Source: Gordius sp. MW1
Lineage: Eukaryota > Nematomorpha > Gordioida > Gordea > Gordiidae
DNA length: 64,000 nt
Direction: 5' to 3'
NCBI GenBank assembly: GCA_964036665.1
Contig: OZ038527.1
Location: forward strand, 2,170,001-2,234,000
Shown: positions 1 to 11,901 of the stretch, one piece after another
Layout of the letters: every line of letters starts with the position of its first letter
Position numbering within the stretch: the first letter of the stretch is position 1
Program-made: the position numbers and the translations under genes
Notes under the pieces: model-generated
Databases searched by the model: none
What the model was told of the DNA's origin: nothing
What the model saw: only the letters and a program-made list of their open reading frames with translations

Positions 1-46
1 CACAATATTTAAGTTAACGCATTTACTAATCATTTGTTAAAATTAG

Positions 47-298
47 GAGGATACAATATAATTGATACTGCCAAGTGTTGGACACAAATTACAGCTAGTA
101 TATGTGATATACCCCTGTCTCCAGACATTCCTGAACATTTGGTAAATAAGAAATGTATAACAAATTTATTTATTCTAGTTTTTTCCATTGTATGGTCCTA
201 GTTATGAATTAGAAATTAGTCCTGGATTGATGAGAGATCAAAATGGTGCTTCCTACCTTGATAAAATTATATTGAATATTCTTACAAAAATTGTTTGA
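47..298 (+). CDS. HDAC8: Histone deacetylase 8, last two exons (5' part outside window)
   Basis: This is the C-terminal end of a class I zinc-dependent histone deacetylase, which removes acetyl groups from lysines in histones and other proteins. Exons are 47-141 and 179-298 (stop TGA 296-298), separated by a 37-nt GT-AG intron. The first exon starts after an AG in phase 1 and reads GGYNIIDTAKCWT. The Gly-Gly-Tyr carries the tyrosine that stabilises the transition state in this family (Tyr306 in human HDAC8). The second exon reads FFPLYGPSYELEIS. The IPEHLFF-YGP-Y-LEI pattern and the short tail after it fit HDAC8 better than HDAC1-3, which have longer acidic tails. About 70 residues are present; the catalytic core lies to the left of the window. 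A polyadenylation signal follows at 376-381. The gene converges on SNRPD3. Confidence 0.85.
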
Positions 299-2074
299 TT
301 TACCTTTCTTGTATATCACAAATCTCATGTATATATAAAATTTTTAAAAATATTCAACTTCTGTATGTATGATGTAATAAAATTATCTCAAGAATATACT
401 ATTCACTTAAGTTAATTTAGACAAATAATGTAACTCTAAAAATAAAATTTGGTATACAGAAATAAAGATAATGAAATATAAATTTGGCTAAAAAGCTATT
501 GCTTTCAAATGATTGTTAAAAACAATATTGCTTAGGTTCATTAAAGAAACTGTCGTACTCTAAATTTGAAATTCAATATCTGTGTATACCCAAAAATCAG
601 GTTAAAATTAAAGTGGGTTCAAATTAAATTAGAAAAATTTGGATGTAAGAATTAATTGGATGTACTGCCATCTAGAAATTTTTTTATGATTGAAATTTGA
701 TAATGGGTCATAAAGAAGTGCACTTCATGAAATTTGTGATTTTATATATGGTCAAAATAGATTTTTCACTGATTTGACCATAGAAAATTAACTGCAACAA
801 TTTGAGGCTTTGGTTTACTAGTCTTCCAATATTTAAAAAAAAATAAATTACACCAAGAGTGAACACATCCGAGCATGATTTTGGCCCTTTGATTTTCCAT
901 ATCCCAAAAAGTAGTGGCCCAAAATAGCTAACATTTTCATACAATATGTGAGACCCCCCACAAATAATTATCCAAATCTGAGTCGTAAAAAATTGTCTTT
1001 TATTACGATTTGACATGGAATGGTCTAGAGGTGTTAATTAGAGATTATAGACATAATCCACTCCATTCATAGCCTTCTATCATTCGAGTAAGCTAATACA
1101 ATAATTAGATAAACTTTATTGTTGTGTAAGATTTTAAATATCTAATTAAAAAATTAAAGATTCTAATTTTAAAATTTATCTTTCTACCAAATTTCTCTAT
1201 GAAATATTACTAAGATTTTCATTCCATATCAATATACTAAAATATATAAAATGGTAAAAAACAAATAGTAACATTCATAAAAATATTTCAACCACAAATA
1301 ATTCCAAAATTAATCTATTTGCTATAAATATATTCATGTATCCCAAATACAAGTGACAATAATAAAAGAAAATCAACTGCAGCCTGTTAGAAGAAGTTGT
1401 TTGAAACCAAAATTTATTTGATTTAATTTTTTACATGATTATTAAGATTTGTAACATATGGAAGACACTTTTATTTAATTTATATTTTGTGAAAATGAAA
1501 TAAAAAAAATTGTTTTAACATTTGAATATATCTAAATGAAAGAAGCAAAATAAAAAAAATTTTATTGGGTGGTCTTTTTGATATTGTTGTACACTCAAAG
1601 CATAAATCTTCATGCAAAAAATTAAAAATTTGAAGTGGGCTTTTGCATTAGCCAAAATTGCTTATGCCCACAAATTAGAAATTAAATAAAGCAAAATACT
1701 ATAAAATCACATCACAAATAGAGTCACTATAAATATGTGTAAATCATAATAAAATACTATTTTCATACAAACTTAAATTAAAATCATATTTAAATTTTAG
1801 TTCTAATATGCTTGTAGAATGAAGATGTTTACAAAAGGAATACAAATATAATATGTAAATAACCAAAAGCATAAAATAAACCTAAGACGCAATTCAGGCA
1901 TAACACCATATTAGTCACATTCTAACTAAAATTTACTTAAGAAAACATCCAGGTAATTGTTTAATGATGATAACTTTTAAATATCAAAGTTTCAAACATT
2001 GTTTATCACATGTTTAAAATAATAAATGTACAATGTATAATATAAAGTGTTAATATGGAGCTTGATTTAATGTC
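299..2074. other. AT-rich intergenic stretch between converging HDAC8 and SNRPD3
   Basis: Apart from the HDAC8 polyadenylation signal I see no gene or recognisable repeat. A 102-codon open frame on the minus strand (708-1016) has low-complexity AT-driven composition and no family resemblance. Both neighbouring genes end into this stretch, so it holds two 3' UTRs. Confidence 0.5.
376..381 (+). promoter_or_regulatory. Polyadenylation signal of HDAC8
   Basis: An AATAAA hexamer lies about 78 nt after the HDAC8 stop codon, a usual distance for a 3' end signal. Not experimentally supported. Confidence 0.5.
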
Positions 2075-2479
2075 CTATCGTGCGCCTCTCATTGCACCTC
2101 GTCCTGGACCTCCTCTTGATCCACCTCTGCCACCACGTGGTTGTGTAGCACGTCCACGACCTCGAGCAGCAGTATTGCTAGTTTTGTTATATTTCCGGAA
2201 CATAGGAGCATTTTTCAACATATCTGGCAGAATTATAAATCTAATCTTGCTCCCTCGAACATAGATTTCGGGTAGATGAGATGTACTTCCATCTCTAAAA
2301 CATTAACAGTAATTTAATAAATAATACCTGTAAGTTGCGAGAACGTCCTGCATTTGGCAATTCATATTATCTTCAGATTCCAACAATTTTCCCCTAAAGG
2401 TTTCACCAATGTTTGTCTCAAGACAAACAATGTGCCCTTCAGCCTCGTGCATAACTTTAATTGGAACTCCGATAGACAT
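2075..2479 (-). CDS. SNRPD3: Small nuclear ribonucleoprotein Sm D3
   Basis: Sm D3 is one of the seven Sm proteins that form the ring on U1, U2, U4 and U5 snRNA in the spliceosome. The model has two exons, 2328-2479 and 2075-2294, joined in phase 2, giving 123 residues (human protein about 126). It starts [18 protein letters not shown], and both Sm motifs are present ([15 protein letters not shown] and the strand containing [16 protein letters not shown]). The C-terminal tail is rich in RG/GR dipeptides ([15 protein letters not shown]), which in this family are symmetrically dimethylated and bound by SMN. The single intron (2295-2327) is only 33 nt; it contains an in-frame stop, so it must be removed. 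The start ATG is the first in frame and matches the family N-terminus. A transposon begins 36 bp upstream (2516). Confidence 0.95.
2295..2327 (-). other. 33-nt intron of SNRPD3
   Basis: GT...TAG intron inside the Sm D3 coding region. Reading through it meets a stop, and removing it restores a perfect family match at the tyrosine-arginine junction (TAC AG|A GAT). It is below the usual minimum of about 40-50 nt for most animals. Confidence 0.9.
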
Positions 2480-2515
2480 GAAAAATGTTTAAAATGGCGC
2501 AAGCACACAGAATGA

Positions 2516-4462
2516 GGCCTAGGCTATGTATTCTCGATTCAGAGTGATAAATAAAAAAACGTAAAACGCATTTCTTAAACGTTCCATTCCCGAGCGCAAT
2601 CATCGCGTTCGTTAATTTGTGTGTTATTGTTTACAAATTTTTTTTTTAAATTCGCCATTTTTGCTTGTTCTAATCCATATGGAAACAAAAATATTTTGTG
2701 GCAATATAAAGGTATGATAATGAGATATATTAACTATTTTCCTAGATAAATAATTTTGAATCTTTAATCTCTTCAAACAAGATTTGTTCATTTATTCAAC
2801 ATTTTGTGGCAATAAAAAGGTATGATAAATTGATATATTAACTATTTTCCTAGTTAAATAATTTGTATCTTTAATCTCTTCAAACAAGATTTGTTCATTT
2901 ATTCAACATTTTGTGGCAATAAAAAGGTATGATAAATTGATATATTAACTATTTTCTTAAATAATTTTGAATTATTTTCTTAGATCAGTTGCAAAAGAGG
3001 TGGGAAAAATACATCAACCAGTCAAATGTTCAACATATTTTTCTCATTTACTAAAACATCAATCAATAGTTGATTCACCATTGTTTCTTATTGCTTAAAA
3101 ATAATAAACTGCAGCTGACATATTTGAGTGTTGTTTTTTTAGAGATTCAATAAATTTCCTAATAGGTTTGCTGAATTTGGCTCAATTTAAATAAACTGTA
3201 TTTTTTAAGATAGCATGTTATAAAAAATTAGATTTGAAAATGCTTTTGACATTTTTATACGTGCATTTTATAAAAAATGAAATAGAAGATTGTTGGTAAC
3301 TATCTTGAGTAACTTTTAGATTATAACATCATGTAAAAATATTGGAAATGCTTTTGACATTTTTATATGTGCCTTTTATAAAAAATGAAATAGAAGATTG
3401 TTGGTAACTATCTTGAGTAACTTTTAGATTATAACCATTTAAAAAATAAGTTTTGAAAATAGAATTAATAAATTGTTGGTAACTATATGCACAAAGCTTT
3501 TCACTTTTAGAACATACAGGATTCTGATACTACCAATTAACTCTTAAAATAAGAAAACAGCACTTATATTATGTGACTCTTAATGATATATGTATAAATG
3601 TATTCAGATTTGTACAAACTAATATTTAAGGATTTGTCAGAATATGTATGCAAAATTGTAAATTTAATTGTTATACTAATGATTTCTAATGAAAATCATA
3701 TTATAAATTTGATAAAATACTTAAATGGTCATTCTTATTAATATAAATTGCATAGCAATTAATAATTGTAACTCTCCCTGAATCACAAATAGTATTAATA
3801 TGTTGAATATAACACTGCTAACAACAATAATATGAGCAACAACACAAGGTTTATTGTATTACACAGATAACAAATAAGGTTTTCAACCTCATTAAAAAAA
3901 CCTATTTGATGTATGTTGTAAATCTTAAATACAATGGTTAATCAACTATTTATTGATATTTTAGTAAAATAGACAAATATGTTGAACATTTGAATGGTTG
4001 ATGTATTTGAATCAACTATTGATTGATGTTTTAGTAAATAAGACAAATATGTTGAACCTTTGAATGGTTGATGTATTTTTCCCACCTCTTTTGCAACTGA
4101 TCTAAGAAAATAATTCAAAATTATTTATCTAGGAAATTAGTTAATATATCTATTTATCATACCTTTTTATTGCCACAAAATGTTGAATTAATGAACAAAT
4201 CTTGTTTGAAGAGATTAAAAATTCAAAATTATTTATCTAGGAAAATAGTTAATACATCTATTTATCATACCTTTATATTGCCACAAAATGTTGTCTTACC
4301 ATATGGATTAGAACAAGCAAAAATGGCGAATTTAAAAAAATTTGTAAACAATAACACACAAATTAACGAACGCGATGATTGCGCTCGGGAATGGAACGTT
4401 TAAGAAATGCATTTTACGTTTTGTTATTTATCACTCTGAATCGAGAATACATAGCCTAGGCC
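2516..4462. mobile_element. Non-autonomous DNA transposon with long inverted repeats
   Basis: The element begins GGCCTAGGCTATG and ends with the reverse complement, and is flanked by a perfect 8-bp direct duplication CAGAATGA (2508-2515 and 4463-4470). The inverted arms extend several hundred bases. They contain tandem subrepeats of roughly 110 bp built on ATTTTGTGGCAATA-AAAGGTATGATAA, about three on the left and two on the right. No coding sequence for a transposase is visible; the open frame at 4170-4403 merely reads an arm. The 8-bp duplication would fit hAT, P or Merlin superfamilies; the family is not resolved. It lies directly upstream of SNRPD3. Confidence 0.85.
2704..2960. repeat. Tandem subrepeats in left arm of the transposon
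   Basis: Three successive units of about 110 bp share TGTGGCAATA, GGTATGATAA, ATATATTAACTATTTTC and CTTCAAACAAGATTTG. Inverted copies of the same unit lie near 4100-4290 in the right arm. Confidence 0.75.
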
Positions 4463-4470
4463 CAGAATGA

Positions 4471-5426
4471 TGTCTTTACGCGAATTAGAGTCAAAATATC
4501 AAAAAAATTTAATACAATTATAAAAATCGTAATATGTGAGAATTAATTGAAATTTCCATACATAGTTGTAGCTAAATGAAATGTGTCTTTGTCATAGATA
4601 TAATCTGTGTGTTGATTCCAAAAGATCATATTTACTTTTTTCTATAGAGGTTTGTAATGAGCTCGTCAGATTTTACCAGACATGTTTATTAAATCTCGTT
4701 GTATATATCATTTATTACAATTTTTAGTTTTAAACGGTCTCTGCCAAAGGTTGCAACAAATGATTTTGCATTAAGTGACCCTAGAATTTATTCAAGAGTC
4801 GATTAAACATATTTTTATGTGTCTCCTGTCAAAAATAAATCAATTTCTAGTAAATATTTTAGGAAGAATTTTCTTAACCCACATTTTATAGAGATGCAAC
4901 AAATTGGATTTTTTATATAAGTTACAATAAAGCATATGATTTTTATAACGTTATATGGACAGAATATTAACAGCTTGCTTTGATTATGATATTCGTTAAA
5001 TGTTAATATTAAGTAGGATTTAGGTCTTAAATTTAGCTGAGAATTTTTAATAATAACCCTAAAAAGTATAGCTCCATCTTTGTCATGAAAAGTTATAAGT
5101 GCTAAGCAGTTTGAAATTTAAATTTATGACTAAGTGATGTTATACATTTTTTTGAAATACTTAAGTTTCAAACTTAATTGTGAAAAGATTTGGATTTTAT
5201 CAAGATACATGACATTTGTCAAAAAGTATATTATGCAAACATTTTAATGAGGATTCTACCATACAAAATCAAATTATGATCTAATGACGCTATTCACTCT
5301 GCATATCATATATTCAGATAAATAAAATAATTGAAAAAAGTTTAACGCATAAAAACATTTTAATGGCAGAAAATTATTAAAAAAGTCAGATTTTATATAA
5401 AATTTATTTAAATCTGGTAATAAACC
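4471..5426. other. Intergenic stretch, no gene seen
   Basis: AT-rich sequence between two DNA transposons. Before the left transposon arrived this stretch would have adjoined the SNRPD3 start, so it may hold the ancestral promoter. I see no conserved coding frame. Confidence 0.4.
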
Positions 5427-5432
5427 TTACAC

Positions 5433-8400
5433 TAGAGAACTGCACGGGTGACCCGAGACCCGACCTCGGGTCGGGTTCGGGTAGAAAATTTGAAAATGAG
5501 TTCGGGTCGGGTCGGGTCCGGGTAGAAAATTTGAAAACGAGTTCGGGTCGGGTCGGGTTCGGGTTGAAGATTTGAAAATGATTTCGGGTCGGGTCGGGTC
5601 TAATTTATAGAGTCGGGTCCAAGGTTTATACATTGTAAAAAACACGCGAGACCTATTTATTAAATTAATGTTAAATGCTAAGCAAAGAGTGGTTTTAAAT
5701 ATCGAATTGTACCTTTAATTTGGAACATTCATTCATTATAGTCTCTTCCTCTTCCTCTGTTTTTAATTTTAAACTCCGAACTTTGAAGTGCTAACTAGCT
5801 AATTCTCATCACTAATTCAAACTACAGAAATTACTCCTGTTTTTAATTTGACTATTGAAAGGTAAATTATTTCAATAAAGATATATTTTAAAATTTTTGG
5901 GTTAACCGTGATGTGAAGTTTAGCTTCGTTAATTTAAATTACATTTACATTACATATTCAATAGCCAACCAACCAAAAAGTAAGTTCTAATTTTATATTT
6001 CATAAAATTAACTTATCTTAAATTGCACTTATCTTTATGGAAAAGGTTTTTGAGGTAACATCTAGAATAAGCACCTTAAGTGATTAAAAAACTTCTGAAA
6101 ATATTTATATTTTTTATCAGTTAAATAGATTAATAGATATTGAAAGTTCTAAGTTTTTAATGGGTATTGAGGAATCTAAGTAATGTGATGAGAAAACTAC
6201 ATATTGTTTTTAAAAGATCTTTTGTCAGATACCAAATCCCTTGATATTGAAAATCACCAATGTATTTAAATTACATAAATAAATATTCATAAAGCAACAT
6301 AAAAATATTTAAATAAATGAATATGAAATATTATTAATTGTTGTAAATAACTGTTACTCTATTTATTATCTTTATAGTGAATGAGGATATTGAATATAAT
6401 AAGATTAAAAAAAAATTGAAACAAATGAATACAGAGTAGAAAAAAACAGAACTGGGAAATCACATGTGTGGGACCTGTTTGATTTAAAATTTGATGAAAA
6501 AAATAAGAAATTGAATTTTGTAAGCTGTAGTGGATGTCAAGCAATTTATTTTTACAATGCATCTTCTACAGGTAATTTATTATACTGTTATGTTAATAAT
6601 AAATTAATTGTGATATTTATAAATATAGCTAACAAAATATCAGTACTATTACTACCTTTTTTATTTATTTTTTTTAAACTAAGTATATTAAATAAAATAA
6701 GGAACTAACCACCTTAGGAAGCACATATGCCATAATAGGAAAAAAAGATCAACAATCAATTGATGCATTTATGGCGACTAAGCATGTCTCCCTTAACGAT
6801 AGAAATATTTTTAAAATCAAAAAAGACATTACCACGAAAATGGTTGATTTTTGTGCAAAAGATCTTAGATCCTTTGCATCAATTCGTGGTGACGGTTTTT
6901 TGGACTTATGCTCCCATTTAATTTATATTGGGAGCGTTTATGGTCGGATAGATATGGCAGAGATCTGCCCAGATCCAACAACGATAGCAAGAAATATGAT
7001 TGACAGGGCCGACCAATTAAGGTCAATGCTTCGTCCAAGCTTGACCAAATATTTTAATAAGGGTCTGTGTGCAGGTATTTTCATAATATTTATAATTCAT
7101 TACTTTTTATAGCCACAACTGATATGTGGGTCGACGATTACAAGAAGAATAACTATATAACATTGACTATTCATTATATAAATGTAGAGTATAGTTTAGT
7201 TAAACTTGTGTTATTTACTGCACAGTTTGACGAGGAGAGAAAGACCAGTGAAAATGTCAGAAAAGAATTGCTTCGACAATTCACGTCGCAAGGTACTCTA
7301 TTTGATTTTTTAAATAATTTTTGAAGGGTACAATAAGGAGGATTTTGATAAAATAACCTTTGCTAGTGATTAGGGAACAAATATGGTTAGGGGGCTTAAA
7401 TCTTACAATCGCCTTAATTGTATCTGCCACCTGCTTAACACTGTGTTAAGAAACACCTTTAAAGAAGATGATTTGAAACAAAAGTTTATAGACGTTTATA
7501 ATTGCTTGACCGATACGAAGGCTTTAGTAACGTATTTGAAACAGTCCGGGTATGTTATTAATATTTATTAATTAGACTTATATAATTTTAGTCTTTCAAA
7601 TCGTTTGAAAAATTCTGTGCAGGCGTATGTTGAGACCCGGTGGAATAGCCGGCTAAAGATGTTAGAATCGGTCCGAAATAATTATCAAGAGATAGAAGAT
7701 ATGTTGATGGACATGGGGGAGTTTTACAGCAAGAAAATCAAATGTATCGACATTTTTATGCTTGAAGAGTTGATAAAGCTGTTAACCCCTTTCCAATGCG
7801 CCATAACAGATCTGGAGGCAGACACGGCCCCCACTTTACAAAAAGTGATTCTTTATTACTACAAATTGAACGATTTTTTAACAAATTTTGGAAAAACATC
7901 TGAGCTTGAGGGGCTAGCTCTTAAATGCAAGCAACTTTTAAACAAAAGGTTCCCTTGGGACTCTACTTATACCATCGTTCAAACAAATGAAAATGTTGAC
8001 GGAAGATCAAATTAAAGGATTATTAGCAGAAATTAGGTTGTTAATAAGTAAATGTCAATCTGGCCAAGAGAAGGTGGTTTCTAGTGAAACACCAAAAGAA
8101 TGCAGTGAGCGAGGTATTTAATATATAATTTTATGTTAAAGCATAATTTTTAGATAAAAATCCTTTGGAATCCTCTTCTTTCATGGATTTTTCAGGTTGG
8201 GAAGAAAGTTGTGAGGAAGATATTATTACGGAAAAGGACGAGCTTGAAGCATATATTGGGCATAAGCTTTCGAAGAAACTTGTGATGTTTTGGAATGGTG
8301 GAGAATGAACTCTTGTACATATCCGACGTTATCGTTTATTGCTCGCAAATATCTTGCCATTCCTGCTTCATCTTCGTCCAGCGAAAGGTCGTTTTCGACT

Positions 8401-8808
8401 GCTGGCCGAATTTTGGAGGAGAGAAGGGTGAGGTTGCGACCTGATATTGTAGACGCAATTATATTTTACATCATTATAGTAAAGCATTTAAATAAATTCA
8501 TTAGACAAAATTTGTGGTTCCAGTTTGTTTCATTAATAGCACTTTTATTTGTCGATTTAATTTTACACCGCAATTTTCGCGCTCGAAAGTCATTTGTTTT
8601 AATAAATTTTCGGGTCGGGTCGGGTTCGGGTTGAAGTTTTTAAAATGCTTTCGGGTCGGGTTCGGGTAGAAAATTTGAAAATGATTTCGGGTCGGGTCGG
8701 GTCCGGGTAGAAAATTTGAAAATGAGTTCGGGTCGGGTCCGGGTTGAAAATTTGAAAATGATTTCGGGTCGGGTTCGGGTAGAAAAAAAGTGACTCTGCA
8801 GTTCTCTA
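5433..8808 (+). mobile_element. hAT DNA transposon with GGGTC subterminal arrays
   Basis: A 3.4-kb element bounded by a perfect 12-bp terminal inverted repeat, TAGAGAACTGCA at 5433 and TGCAGTTCTCTA ending at 8808. The flanks share TTACAC on both sides (5427-5432, 8809-8814); an 8-bp reading with one mismatch is possible. Just inside each end are blocks of GGGTCGGGT-type sequence, spaced by AGAAAATTTGAAAATGA, on opposite strands at the two ends (about 5455-5600 and 8610-8785). The interior carries a degraded hAT transposase on the plus strand. A 1-kb internally rearranged relative lies at 16812-17797. Confidence 0.85.
6430..8480 (+). pseudogene. hAT transposase, multi-exon, damaged
   Basis: Segments read in order along the plus strand. 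An N-terminal BED-type zinc finger (about 6460-6590 plus 6700-6750) has a Cys-x-x-Cys pair (CSGC) and a His pair in LRKHICH. A central domain (6771-7063 and 7113-7290) has the typical TTDMW...YITLTIHYI and ENVRKELL signature. Next come an acidic motif near 7345-7395, then RLNCICHLLNTVL, the ETRWNSRL block (7620-7660), and a C-terminal dimerisation region at 8290-8465 with SSERSFSTAGRILEERR. Small GT-AG gaps between segments look like introns. The frame changes inside an A-run near 6745, and several junctions do not line up cleanly, so it is probably inactive. Closest to the BED-finger hAT transposases; the exact clade is uncertain. Confidence 0.8.
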
Positions 8809-8814
8809 TTACAC

Positions 8815-10109
8815 TAACGTGATTATCATAATCCAGTTAGGGGGTTAAGGCACCTGTTAGCGTCTTATGTGTAATAAATTTCAATCACACTCGAAGAAAA
8901 TTTAATTTGTGGTCCTTTATCCACTAACAATTATTTTAGCTGGCTATTATAATCAATTAAGTCACACATGTGCATTGAGATAATCTTAACTATATTTTCA
9001 AAGGACAACTTTGTTTTAGGATATTTAAAAAGTTTACTGTACTAAGCATTATAGATAAGTCCCCATAATTACGATATATATATCAATAACCTACGATTCT
9101 TACAAAAATTAAGTGCTAAAATGACTGCTAATTTGATTCTAGATAAGCGTTCTATTAATTTACACAATTTGTTATCATTTCTTAATATATGTAAGTAAAA
9201 TTATAATTATATATTATGTGAAAGCTAATTAAAATTTACGATCTTACTTTTTAAATGGTAGTTTAAAAGCATACACTCATATTTTAATTTAATAAATATC
9301 AAAAAAATAATTATTCATTATTTTCCCACTACACAAAAAACAATATAATCTTTTACCGTCGTCTTATATATAACATACCTTGGATTCCTATAATTATTTT
9401 ATAATATTTTTACCTGTATAAATATATAAAAAGTCATCATTTATAACGATAAGTCCATAGTAAAGTAAAAAAAACCAATAAACTAATTAGTTATTTCGGC
9501 CAAGGTAAAAAACTGAAATTTTTAAATTGAATTTTAAAGGCATAATTAAACGATATTTTGCCAAATTACTTAAATCCCACTGATTGAATGAAAAGGAATT
9601 TTTAATATTTTATGGAAACGGGATACTCCTTTTAAAATCACCATAATCATGTTGTGTAAGCTCTAACCAGTTATAAACAGGTGTTTTAATATGCAAAATG
9701 AGTTGTCATATTTCTCTAATAGATGATACTAATTTTTACATAACTGCATTTTTATAATAAAGACAATAATTTAATCAGGCAATCTTACCTTTCTTAGCCT
9801 AAAAATAAACGATTCATAAACCGTGAAAATTGTACATACGTTATTTAAAAGTTCAAATCAATTTCAATATATATTTTGCATTGAAAATAATATTAATGGC
9901 TCATAAATTGAGCAATAGACCGTTTCAGATCATCCATCATTCTTCCTCCACTTAACGTCTATACAAAAAATAATATTATATAAGGTCATCTACTATTTGC
10001 ATCCGAAGCATGATGTTCCTTCCTATATTATTTTCATTTTTAAATGGCTTCTTAATTAATTTACATTAGATCATTTTAATTTGTTTAAACAAGCATATGG
10101 TTATCATAG
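8815..10109. other. AT-rich intergenic stretch, no gene seen
   Basis: Between the hAT element and the unknown gene at 10110. Probably contains the promoter of that gene; no recognisable coding or repeat sequence noticed. Confidence 0.4.
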
Positions 10110-11901
10110 ATGAAATTAAAAAATGTTTTTGTCCCGAAGAACGTTAACCTAACTTGCAAAAGCCCAAATTACAGTCAAAATGATATGAGTATGCCATTGA
10201 ATCGTTGTAAAAAGAGTGCTAACCTTGATAATTACGATGATGGTTCATATAATCACGATTCAATTAATGATGTTAATAGCTACAATATCAACGATAATCG
10301 ACCGGACATCGTCATAACGTCAGCTGACGAAATATTAGAAAAGGGAACTGATGCCAACCAATGGATACCTATTAAACATATGAACCGTGCACCTCTTTTA
10401 AATGCTACGGAATTTGAAGGAATATCACATAGAACCGAGAAAAGCGATTGTGAGAGAGACGCAACTCGCGGAACAAATGAATCAGGCTCTTTGCTAGAAA
10501 TATCTCTAGATAAAAAGTTAAGCATCAGAATGCCGGTGAATAAAAAATGGGCAGACTTGAAACAAGATTTTTTAAAGGAAAACCATTATAGAACTGAAGA
10601 CGGGTCTATACAATCTTATAAATCTTGGACAAAGCCTGATGGTGTTGAGGAGTCGAAATCATTTCATACACATTATATTCATCAACAAAATCTCAACAAC
10701 TATAATATCGATTGCGCTGTCAATGAAGATTATGACTACAACGAGCTGCTACTCAAAAATAATTTTGATAAGGAGAAAAAAACCAACTCTCCCTTTATGA
10801 AAAACGCTCAGTTCGAAAAAATTCTTGAAAATTATCAAGATTACCCCGCGAAATTGTGGCTTAAGGATAAGAGATGGTGGTTGTGGAAAACGGGTCATGA
10901 TGAGGAGTTGACTAAGGCCTTTATGGTTTCATTATGGTTTGCTATGGTGGATGTTCCAGAAAAACCGGGAATCAAGGATCTTAACCATGTCATTTCGCGG
11001 TTGGGTAAAGATTACAATTTCGGAAAGCCGGCTAATAACTCGCAAGAAAGCGGGTTGTTTAGCGCCAAGGCGTCGCAACATTGCTCCCCGACAGAAATCG
11101 TAGAAAGATTACTAGACGCTAACCAATACATCTTGCCTTTCGATCCGGTAAAACGAGCTTGTAATGCCAATACAACTACTTCTGAAGCGAATGATCTCGA
11201 TGATAATGAAGATGATTACACTGGCTCAAACATCCTTGATAATAAAGAATCTTATTTTGGAGTAGAATTGAATGAAATTGGAGAGCATAGAAAAAGTTTC
11301 TTGAACCCCGAAAATTATTATAATCATGTTAAATACGTTGACTCACTACTCTCAAAACTATGCTATATAGGCACTCCAGCCGCGAATGCCGTGAGTGAAG
11401 TATCAATGGTGTGTACATGTCCCCCTTCACCTTATTACCTAAACGAACCATTTGAATCGATCAAATCTAATAATAAGCCAAAAATTGAAGAAATTGATGA
11501 CGATGATGATGAAATGGATGATAAAATGTCCGATTCCCCTAAAGAAGTTCAACAAACTAAGGTCGATTCAAAAGGTGATTATCTCGAAAAATTTGGCGAG
11601 CAATTCAAAAACAAGGGGTAAAATAAAAAGAAATTTTTTTATTTTTCATTTTTGCATTGTTCTTAAATAATATTCATCTATTTGTTGAATTAGGTGCCAA
11701 GCATGTTCCAACTTTTATTACCAAAACTCGGACATTACTTCCCAAACCTTGGCAAATATAATTGAAACTTTGCCTCAAAATATGTTTAGACTCTGTCGAA
11801 GTTGGACTTTGAAAGATAGAAGACATCCAATGTGGAAATGTGTAGATCCGCTGCAAAGATTGCGCCCCTATATGAATGGAAAATTTGTAATCCCTATTTA
11901 A
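10110..11901 (+). CDS. Unrecognised two-exon protein, about 570 residues
   Basis: Exon 1 is 10110-11617 and exon 2 is 11694-11901 (stop 11899-11901), joined across a 76-nt GT-AG intron in phase 2; reading through the intron meets a stop at once. The protein has a polar N-terminal third rich in Asn, Asp and Ser. A central tryptophan-rich stretch (roughly residues 245-300) contains LWLKDKRWWLWKTGHDEEL and LWFAMVD. An acidic low-complexity run follows (EEIDDDDDEMDDK, near residue 465). The C-terminal exon has paired cysteines (CQACSNFYY), RLCRSWTLKDRRHPMWKC and a basic end. No signal peptide or membrane segment is evident. Length, codon regularity and the clean splice argue for a real host gene, but I cannot assign a family. 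Additional 5' exons cannot be excluded. Confidence 0.7.

Noticed and set aside
2055-2264. Plus-strand open frame rich in Pro and Arg
   Set aside because: It is the antisense of SNRPD3 exon 2; the RG-rich tail explains its composition.
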